NCBI GenBank assembly: GCA_007136525.1
Contig: SLGU01000092.1
Coordinates: 1 to 5,313 of the forward strand
Length of the DNA: 5,313 bases
Direction of reading: 5' to 3'
Source of the DNA: Desulfobacteraceae bacterium
Lineage (GTDB): Bacteria > Desulfobacterota > Desulfobacteria > Desulfobacterales > Desulfosalsimonadaceae
Shown: piece by piece, positions 1-5,313 of the stretch
How the letters are laid out: the number at the start of each line of letters is the position of its first letter
Numbering within the stretch: the first letter of the stretch is position 1
The notes under the pieces: model-generated
Told to the model about the DNA's origin: nothing
Seen by the model: the letters and a program-made list of their open reading frames with translations, nothing else
Database searches by the model: none
Program-made: the position numbers and the translations under genes

Positions 1-1191
1 CCGGAAAACGTCCGTTCCCGTGAAATCCGTCAGTTTTTCGCGTATCCCGTCGGCCAGCGCCTTTGGGGGGAGATGGGCATGCGCCTGGATGTAGGCCACC
101 AGTCGGGGTTCGTCAAACATTTCGCCTTCCGTGTTTTTGGCCTCGGTTATACCATCCGAGTAAAAAAGGAAAAAGTCGCCGGGGGCAAAATCTACCTGAA
201 ACTGCATGAAGCCCCTGGATTCGGGAAATCCCAGGGGCATGTTCGCGCCGCGAAGCAGGTTGACCGTTTTTTCCGCATGCCGGTAATGAATGGTGCGGAC
301 ATGGCCGCAATCGACAAAGACAAAGCGTTTTTTTTCCAGGTCGAAGCGCCCGTAGCAAAGCGTCACGAACGTTTCGAACCGTTCCATCTGTGAAATCATG
401 TGATCATGGACGGCGTTGACGATAAAACCGGGCTCCGGTAATAGAGAGACCGAGCCGTTCGCGGCGGCATCGTTTAAGACTTTCAGGAAGGAACTTTTCA
501 ACGCAGCCCCGATGAAAGCCGCCATAATACCTTTTCCCATCACATCCGCTACAACGATATCCAGAATCCGTGGGCTTTGCCGGATGAAATCGATAAAATC
601 CCCGTCTATCTGCTGTGATGGTATGGTGATATGGGCAATGTCCAGCCCGTCAAAATTTTCGGGCGGTTGTCCCAGCAGCAGGGACTGTTGTATCTGGGAT
701 GCGACAAATAACTGGTACTGGCGCTCATGCAACAGTTTCTGTTCGGTTTCCCTGAGTTTCCTCGACTGGGCGAAGGTATTGGCGGCTTTTTCGACAAGGG
801 CGATGAGCTGTTTCGCATTGAACGGCTTGGTCACGTAATCCAGGGCACCCTGCTTCATGGCTTCCACAGCGTTGGCCACATTGTCGCTTGCAGTCAGCAT
901 GATGGGGGAAAGATCCGGGAATTGTTTTCTGATGTGACGAAGGCACGCCATGCCGTCGATATCGGGCATCTTAAGGTCCACCACCGCGGCGGAGATGTCG
1001 TCTGAAAGCCGGTTGATGGCTTCCCGTCCGTTTTTTGCTGAAATAACGGTGAATCCCGCCTGCTCGAGCTTTTTACGCAGGAGCAGCCGGGTACCGGGGT
1101 CGTCGTCGGCGATCAGCACCCTGACCGGCTCCCGGCAGGTTTCGGGGTTTTCCGTCATCCCGGTCGCATCCAGTGCATTTGGGTCGTTCAT
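1..1191 (-). CDS. Response regulator with PP2C/SpoIIE-type serine phosphatase output domain (3'-partial)
   Basis: An uninterrupted frame of 397 codons runs from ATG at 1191 to the left edge, where it is still open. Residues about 23-137 are a CheY-like receiver: acidic residues D29-D31, phosphoacceptor D72 in VVDLKMPDIDG (70-80), T100 in MLTAS and K122 in TKPF. A charged, probably helical linker (about 141-165) leads into an RsbU/SpoIIE-type PPM phosphatase: SQIQQSLL (165-172), metal-site motif DGDFIDF (196-202), VADVMGKGIMAAF (214-226) with D216, DCGH (294-297) and SDGITEA (345-351) with D346. The last metal-binding Asp motif expected at the end of the fold lies off the edge, so perhaps 10-25 residues are missing. 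Phosphorylation of D72 by an unseen histidine kinase should control dephosphorylation of a Ser/Thr-phosphorylated partner, typically an anti-sigma-factor antagonist (STAS protein). The start is ambiguous: in-frame GTG at 1200 and ATG at 1158 are alternatives, none with a strong ribosome binding site. It begins about 11 nt after the ligase stop, so it probably belongs to the same operon. Confidence 0.93.
   Translation of the reverse strand, partial: MNDPNALDATGMTENPETCREPVRVLIADDDPGTRLLLRKKLEQAGFTVISAKNGREAINRLSDDISAAVVDLKMPDIDGMACLRHIRKQFPDLSPIMLTASDNVANAVEAMKQGALDYVTKPFNAKQLIALVEKAANTFAQSRKLRETEQKLLHERQYQLFVASQIQQSLLLGQPPENFDGLDIAHITIPSQQIDGDFIDFIRQSPRILDIVVADVMGKGIMAAFIGAALKSSFLKVLNDAAANGSVSLLPEPGFIVNAVHDHMISQMERFETFVTLCYGRFDLEKKRFVFVDCGHVRTIHYRHAEKTVNLLRGANMPLGFPESRGFMQFQVDFAPGDFFLFYSDGITEAKNTEGEMFDEPRLVAYIQAHAHLPPKALADGIREKLTDFTGTDVFR
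211..238. repeat. Intragenic inverted repeat (hairpin-capable)
   Basis: The arms gcccctggatt (211-221) and aatcccaggggc (227-238) pair over 11 bp with one bulged base around a 5-base loop. The repeat lies inside the phosphatase coding sequence over the conserved MPLGF region and has no T-run after it on the transcribed strand. It is therefore not a terminator and is probably incidental to the coding sequence. Confidence 0.5.
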
Positions 1192-1202
1192 GGCATTCAC
1201 AA

Positions 1203-2936
1203 TCAGTCTTTCATGTTTTTGGACTCACCGCCGGGAAGCCCGAGCTCCCTCGCGCGCAGAACGCGCCGCAGCAGCTTGCCGCTTAAGGTTCTTGGCAGCG
1301 ATTCGACAAATTCAACGTCTTCAACAACCAGGTCCGCAGCAAGGTTTCCCTTAAGAAAAGCCTTTATTTCATAAGAGAGCCGGGTTGACGGAATATATCC
1401 CTGGGAAGGCAGGATAAAAGCCTTCAGGTGTGAGTCCCCCGCGCCCGAATGCGTCCCTTTGGCGATTACCGCCGCTTCGGCCACCGCCGGGTGCATGCAC
1501 AATAGCTGTTCGATCTCAAAGGGCCCGATCAGTTTGTTGTCGCCGGTTTTTAACAGGTCATCGTATCTGCCGTGATGGTAAAAATATCCTTCCTCATCTT
1601 CAAGGGCGATGTCGCCGGTCAGAAACCATCCGCTCTCCGAAAAATAGGCGCCATATCGGTCCGGATCGCTGAAAATGCCTGTCATCATTCCGGGCCAGCC
1701 CGGCTTGAGGGCCATCTCCCCAATGGACAAAGGGGGCAGTGGATTTCCTTCTTCATCCAGGATGGCGGCTTTCATGCCGGGCAGGGGGCGTCCCACGGAA
1801 CCCGGTTTGATGTCCAAACCTGGAATATTGGCAATGCAGGCGACACCTGTTTCCGTCATCCACCAACCGTCATGGGGGGTTTGTTTCAAATGCGTTCGGC
1901 ACCAGTAAATGAGGTCCGGAACGAGCGGCGCCCCCACCGTTGCAATATGCCTGAGGGCGGTAAGGTCATAGCGGGCCGGCAGGTCCTCCCCCGCCGCCAT
2001 CAGGTTCGCAAGCACCCGCGGGGTGGTATACCAGACCGATACCCGGTTTTTCTCGAGAATATGGTACCGGTCCGCCGCGGAAAAGGCTCCGCCCGCCATG
2101 ACGCTCGTTATCCCGTGCAGCCACGGCGCATATGCCCCGTAAACGGTGCCGGTTACCCATGCCGGGTCGGCATCCGCCCAGAGGGTGGTGTCCGGTTTCA
2201 GGTCCAGCACCCAATAAGCGGTTTGGTGTATGCCCGCCATATCGCCGTGCGCATGGACAATCCCTTTTGGCGGCCTGGCGGAACCGGATGTAAATATCAT
2301 GTAGAGCGGGGTGTGCCTGGGAAAAAGCGAAACAGACCTGTCTGAAGGCATTTGGCCTGCCATGTCCCCGGCGATGACCTCATTGGGAAACAGCCCCGGC
2401 GCCGGACCCTTCCGGAGAAAGAGGACGTCGAACCCGGCAGTGTCCGCCAGGGGCAGTTTTTCCGCGAGATCAGGCGTGGTCAGCACCCCCCTGGGGCTGA
2501 TCCCCCGGACGCGGACTTCAACTTCATACAGGGTAGAAGTCGGGAACACGGGGCAGAAGACGACCCCCGTGCGCGCACAGGCCGCCATGGCAAACCATGT
2601 TTCCGGGCATGCCGGCATGAATACCATGAACCGGTCCCCCTTGCCGAAACCGTATGCGTCCAGCATCCGGGCCCATTGGCAGGAGATGGCGTGCAGCTGC
2701 CCGAATGTCCATGCCTGCCGGTTATTCCCGGATTCGAAAACAAGTGCGGGATGGTTTCGGGTGTCCGGGTTGTCCGCCCACCGGTCGATGGACGCCCTGA
2801 CGATGTTGCATTGGTCAGGGCCATCCGGGAAAAAGGGCTTCTCAGCCGCTTCCCAGGAGAAAGACGCGCGTGCTTTGTCATAATGGAACAGATTCGCTGT
2901 ATCCGGGTTTTGCGCGGGTATCCTGGCTTTTATCAT
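1203..2936 (-). CDS. acsA: AcsA-type AMP-forming acetyl-CoA synthetase (acyl-CoA ligase)
   Basis: A 577-residue ANL-superfamily ligase that would activate acetate or a short acyl acid with ATP and CoA through an acyl-AMP. It follows Bacillus AcsA (about 572 residues) nearly end to end: FSWEAAEKPF (26-35), DRFMVFMP (101-108), P-loop TSGSARPPKG (216-225), WVTGTVYGAYAPWLHG (260-275), WWMTETG (358-364), DIKPGSVGRPLPG (375-387), GW-LTGD (436-442), hinge GRYDD (456-460), and catalytic lysine K554 in LPRTLSGKLLRR (547-558), 23 residues before the end as in AcsA. The Trp pair before MTETG fits a small acyl pocket. K554 is the position acetylated in AcsA/Acs enzymes. Deviations from the AcsA consensus: STG to SAR in the P-loop, APT to TPR (305-307), GEP to GAP (335-337), and an altered, 1-residue-longer loop TGDNKLIGP (464-472) where GERVGP is usual. 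The ATG follows the deacetylase stop by 1 nt, with a weak GGGA (2949-2946) as possible ribosome binding site. A relative with a different acyl preference is possible. Confidence 0.9.
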   Translation of the reverse strand: MIKARIPAQNPDTANLFHYDKARASFSWEAAEKPFFPDGPDQCNIVRASIDRWADNPDTRNHPALVFESGNNRQAWTFGQLHAISCQWARMLDAYGFGKGDRFMVFMPACPETWFAMAACARTGVVFCPVFPTSTLYEVEVRVRGISPRGVLTTPDLAEKLPLADTAGFDVLFLRKGPAPGLFPNEVIAGDMAGQMPSDRSVSLFPRHTPLYMIFTSGSARPPKGIVHAHGDMAGIHQTAYWVLDLKPDTTLWADADPAWVTGTVYGAYAPWLHGITSVMAGGAFSAADRYHILEKNRVSVWYTTPRVLANLMAAGEDLPARYDLTALRHIATVGAPLVPDLIYWCRTHLKQTPHDGWWMTETGVACIANIPGLDIKPGSVGRPLPGMKAAILDEEGNPLPPLSIGEMALKPGWPGMMTGIFSDPDRYGAYFSESGWFLTGDIALEDEEGYFYHHGRYDDLLKTGDNKLIGPFEIEQLLCMHPAVAEAAVIAKGTHSGAGDSHLKAFILPSQGYIPSTRLSYEIKAFLKGNLAADLVVEDVEFVESLPRTLSGKLLRRVLRARELGLPGGESKNMKD

Positions 2937-2937
2937 C

Positions 2938-4017
2938 TCAGAGAATCCCGTAAGGCTGATGAATCATCCTGATTTTTTCAACGAGGCCCATCAGGTCTGG
3001 GGGCGCGGTATCCGGTGGATTCGGGAAAATACGGTCCCCCAGCAGTGCGGCAAGCACCGATCGCACCGACGCCTTTAACGACCGGGGGTCATAGCCGCCC
3101 TCGAGCGCTAAAAAAAGCATCGGCAGCGGCCTTCCCCCGTTTTTGTAAAAATCAATAACCAGCCGGGTGATGCGCCCGTATACATTTTCCGTAAACGCGT
3201 TTTTGCCCAGCGGGTCGTCGGCATGGGCGTCGAATCCGGCCGCCACCATGATCAATTGGGGGTTGTATCCCGACAGAACCGGCAGCAGGGTCTGCTCATA
3301 AAGATAAACCATGTCGTCATCGGCCATTTCGCGGCGCAGCGGGATGTTCATGGTGAATCCCGACCCCGGCCCATTGCCGGTGTCTCCCGCATCTCCGGAA
3401 TACGGATACAGCCCGGTGTCATGGGTGGAGTAATAATACAGGCGGGGATCGTCGTAAAACAGGTCGTTGATGCCGTTGCCGTGATGGATGTCCCAGTCGA
3501 TTACCAGGATGCGTTCCAGTTCAAAGCGCTTCATGGCGTGGCGGGCTGCGATGGCGATATTGTTGAAAATGCAGAATCCACCCGCCCTGTCTGCCAGGGC
3601 ATGGTGCCCCGGCGGTCGTACCAGTGCGAAAAAAGCATTCAGCGCGCCGGTCATGAGCATGTCGATTCCTTGTATGCATGCCCCTGCGGCGAGCCATGCC
3701 GCCATGTAGGTTTTGGAGCAGACCCGGGTGTCGGGCGCCATGCTGCTCATGCGCTGTTCGGCTGTTTTGAGGATTCGCCGGACATGCCCCGGCGTGTGAA
3801 CCCGTTCCACCTGTTCCAGGGTGGCCGGCTCCGGGCGCACGATCATGACGCGGTCTTTGAATTCCCGATCGATCATGCGATAGATTTCAGCCAGGCGCCG
3901 GGGATGCTCGGGATGGTCGGGTCCTGTCTGGTGTTCGAGAAACCGGTCGTCCATGGTCGTACCGACTCGAAGGACCTTGGTTTTTTCGCCTTCGGATGCA
4001 CCGTTGGAAGCGTTCAT
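2938..4017 (-). CDS. Histone-deacetylase-family Zn-dependent protein/amine deacetylase
   Basis: A 359-residue arginase-fold deacetylase of normal length for bacterial HDAC-like proteins, which remove acetyl groups from lysine side chains or polyamines. All expected catalytic features are visible: the N-terminal HPEHPRRL signature (35-42), the tandem histidines in RPPGHHA (134-140), GGFCIFNN (146-153), the zinc ligands D176 and H178 in DWDIHHGNG (174-182), the third zinc ligand D263 in AAGFDAH (259-265), and the transition-state tyrosine Y309 in LEGGYD (305-310). DWDIHHGNG resembles class II HDACs and bacterial HDAH/acetylpolyamine amidohydrolase-like enzymes more than AcuC. No signal peptide is seen, so it should be cytosolic. 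It lies between a GNAT gene and an acetyl-CoA synthetase gene, with a 1-nt overlap upstream and a 1-nt gap downstream. This suggests it reverses acetylation of the ligase, as AcuC does for AcsA in Bacillus. That substrate is inferred; acetylpolyamines or other acyl-lysines are alternatives. Confidence 0.93.
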   Translation of the reverse strand: MNASNGASEGEKTKVLRVGTTMDDRFLEHQTGPDHPEHPRRLAEIYRMIDREFKDRVMIVRPEPATLEQVERVHTPGHVRRILKTAEQRMSSMAPDTRVCSKTYMAAWLAAGACIQGIDMLMTGALNAFFALVRPPGHHALADRAGGFCIFNNIAIAARHAMKRFELERILVIDWDIHHGNGINDLFYDDPRLYYYSTHDTGLYPYSGDAGDTGNGPGSGFTMNIPLRREMADDDMVYLYEQTLLPVLSGYNPQLIMVAAGFDAHADDPLGKNAFTENVYGRITRLVIDFYKNGGRPLPMLFLALEGGYDPRSLKASVRSVLAALLGDRIFPNPPDTAPPDLMGLVEKIRMIHQPYGIL

Positions 4018-4019
4018 CA
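4015..4019 (-). other. TGATG stop-start overlap (translational coupling)
   Basis: The stop of the CoA-transferase-GNAT gene (TGA, 4019-4017) shares its A with the ATG of the deacetylase gene (4017-4015). A purine-rich GGAAAAGG (4029-4022) lies just upstream and could act as the ribosome binding site. This supports the chosen deacetylase start and suggests that the acetyltransferase and deacetylase are made in linked amounts by re-initiation. Confidence 0.75.
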
Positions 4020-5313
4020 GGCCTTTTCCGGCATATCGGATTTTTCTTCAAAGTGGCAGTTGAGCAGGATGATATCGTCTTCCCGTTTTTTGTGGATTTT
4101 GTAAGGCAGCCGGTGAAAAAGTCTGATCATGCCCTGGTTGGAGGGGTCCGTATAGGCCACGAGGCCGTCGATGCCGTTGTTCCTTGCCGCCTCTGCAAGC
4201 TTGTTGAGCAGTATCGTGGCCACGCCGTTTCCCTGCCATTGGCGGCTCACGGAAAATGCGACTTCGGCGATGTTGTGCGATTTTTCAAGCATGTAGGCGC
4301 CGATGCCGATGACCGACCCGAATCCGAATTCGCCGGTAATGGCCAGAAGGGTCAGGTTCCTGACATAATCCGTTTCAACGATGCTTTCCACGTCGTCGTG
4401 CAGGAATTGTGTTTTTTCATAGAAAAACCGTGCAATGATATCCTGTTTGTCCAGTTTGTAAAAATGCTCCTGGATGCGCCGGATATCTACCGCTTTGGCC
4501 GGCCGGAAGGTGATTGTCGCATTGGCGATTCTGCGATTTTCCTCGAGGCCGGCCGGGTAGACGCTGCGAATGGAGGCCCCCAGTCTGCGCCCCGGGGTCA
4601 TAAGTCCCTTTTCCTTGGCCTTTTCGAACAGTTCCTCCCTGAAATCCGGGTGCGCGAGGCTGATCATCGCGGTTGCCCGCTCCTGGAGGTTTTTCCCGAA
4701 AAGGTTGACCGCACCGTATTCGCTGATCACATAGGAGACGTCGTTTCGCGGCACCACAACGCCGCTGGTGATCTCCGGGACGATCCGGCTGTCTTTCCCG
4801 TCGATGGATGTTGACGGAATCAGCAGGATGGACTTGCCCCCGGGCGAAATAAACGCGCCGCGCATGAAGTCCACCATGCTCGACACCCCCGCGAAATAAT
4901 TGTGGGGCAAGGCATCCACGGCCGCCTGCCCGGTAATGTCCATTTCCATGACCATGTTGATGGCGACCATCTTGTTGTTCTGGGCGATGATGCCCGGGTC
5001 GTTTACGTAGTCCGATGGATAGAATTCAATCGAGGGGTTGTCGTGGACGAATTCATACAGGTGGGGCGAGCCCACTGCGTTGGAGGCGACGGTTTTGCCG
5101 TTGTTTAGACCCTTGTACCGGTTGGTGATGTTGCCGATGGCCACCAGGTCCATGATGCCGTCAATGACGTACTGGGTATGCACACCGAGGTCGTTTTTGT
5201 CCGCGAGCGCCAGCAGGATGGCCTTGGGGGTGGCGCCCAGCCCGAGCTGGAAAGTGGCGCCGTCCTCGATGAGGGTCGCCACCTGCCGGGCGATTTTATG
5301 GGCGCTGTCAAAC
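4017..5313 (-). CDS. Acetyl-CoA hydrolase/CoA-transferase fused to a C-terminal GNAT acetyltransferase (5'-partial)
   Basis: The reading frame is open through the right edge, so the start and the N-terminal CoA-transferase subdomain are missing. A GTG at 5282 lies inside conserved sequence (FDSAHKIARQ is encoded before it) and is not the real start. Residues are counted from that GTG. Residues 1-250 match the C-terminal half of the 4-hydroxybutyrate CoA-transferase/acetyl-CoA hydrolase family: LIEDGATFQLGLG (4-16), DLGVHT (31-36), GNITN (50-54), DYVNDP (91-96), SRIVPEI (165-171), EYGAVNLFGK (188-197) and AHPDFREEL (210-218). E113 in MEMDITGQ is the likely glutamate that forms the acyl-CoA intermediate in this family. 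Residues about 257-412 form a GNAT domain with an RFF motif (285-287) and the acetyl-CoA-binding loop RQWQGNG (347-353). The domain resembles the GNAT of the protein lysine acetyltransferase Pat/PatZ. Such fusions occur in deltaproteobacteria. Inferred role: acetyl-CoA/acetate CoA exchange or hydrolysis combined with protein acetylation, or acyl-CoA sensing by the first domain. The protein should be cytosolic; no signal peptide or membrane segment is visible. The stop overlaps the next gene's start by 1 nt. Confidence 0.9.
   Translation of the reverse strand, partial: FDSAHKIARQVATLIEDGATFQLGLGATPKAILLALADKNDLGVHTQYVIDGIMDLVAIGNITNRYKGLNNGKTVASNAVGSPHLYEFVHDNPSIEFYPSDYVNDPGIIAQNNKMVAINMVMEMDITGQAAVDALPHNYFAGVSSMVDFMRGAFISPGGKSILLIPSTSIDGKDSRIVPEITSGVVVPRNDVSYVISEYGAVNLFGKNLQERATAMISLAHPDFREELFEKAKEKGLMTPGRRLGASIRSVYPAGLEENRRIANATITFRPAKAVDIRRIQEHFYKLDKQDIIARFFYEKTQFLHDDVESIVETDYVRNLTLLAITGEFGFGSVIGIGAYMLEKSHNIAEVAFSVSRQWQGNGVATILLNKLAEAARNNGIDGLVAYTDPSNQGMIRLFHRLPYKIHKKREDDIILLNCHFEEKSDMPEKA

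Noticed and set aside
211..238. Inverted repeat as a rho-independent terminator
   Set aside because: It lies in the middle of the phosphatase domain, no T-run follows on the minus strand, and the coding frame continues through it.
113..946. Short minus-strand frames at 113-358, 606-818 and 725-946
   Set aside because: They are out-of-frame shadows of the continuous response regulator-phosphatase frame (1-1191), which contains all expected motifs without interruption.
1192..1202. Promoter or terminator between the ligase and response regulator genes
   Set aside because: The gap is only about 11 nt and contains no hairpin. No convincing -35/-10 pair could be assigned in the upstream coding sequence by eye.
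3223..4104. Long plus-strand open frame (293 codons) opposite the deacetylase gene
   Set aside because: It lies antisense to a gene with complete catalytic motifs, its translation has no recognisable domain, and it arises from the codon bias of the real gene. The same holds for the plus-strand frames at 3996-4814, 1572-2345, 2352-2972, 2311-2883 and 950-1354.
5280..5282. GTG as the start of the CoA-transferase-GNAT gene
   Set aside because: The frame is open upstream to the window edge and encodes conserved family sequence just before this codon. The family also has a further N-terminal domain, so this is an internal valine.

Overview
The window carries four genes, all on the minus strand and packed almost end to end. 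In transcription order (right to left) they are: a CoA-transferase/acetyl-CoA hydrolase fused to a GNAT acetyltransferase (5' end beyond the right edge), a zinc-dependent histone-deacetylase-family amidohydrolase, an AcsA-type acetyl-CoA synthetase, and a response regulator with a PP2C-type (RsbU/SpoIIE-like) phosphatase output domain (3' end beyond the left edge). The junctions are TGATG (1-nt overlap), TGA-G-ATG (1-nt gap) and about 11 nt. This indicates one transcription unit with probable translational coupling. No promoter, terminator, RNA gene, CRISPR array or mobile element is visible, and no stretch over 300 bases lacks a gene.

The organism looks like a GC-rich Gram-negative bacterium. 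The CoA-transferase-GNAT fusion, and the style of the ligase and the regulator, suggest a deltaproteobacterium, probably of the Desulfobacterota. This is inferred from protein character, not from a search.

The most interesting reading is that the first three genes form a self-contained protein-acetylation switch around acetate activation. AcsA-type ligases are classically switched off by acetylation of one C-terminal lysine. Here that lysine is conserved (K554, in the LSGK motif), and the ligase lies directly downstream of a GNAT that resembles the Pat/PatZ C-terminal domain and of an intact Zn-deacetylase. The arrangement parallels Bacillus acuA/acuC/acsA, but the parts differ. The acetyltransferase is fused to an acetyl-CoA hydrolase/transferase domain, analogous to Salmonella Pat, where an NDP-forming acyl-CoA synthetase-like domain sits before the GNAT. 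The deacetylase has class II-like motifs rather than AcuC-like ones. The ligase departs from the AcsA consensus at several ATP- and substrate-site motifs.

The fourth gene adds a phosphorylation-controlled Ser/Thr phosphatase, which may tie the operon to partner-switching signalling. Its CDS is open at position 1, just before the point where the last metal-binding Asp motif of the PP2C fold would be expected.
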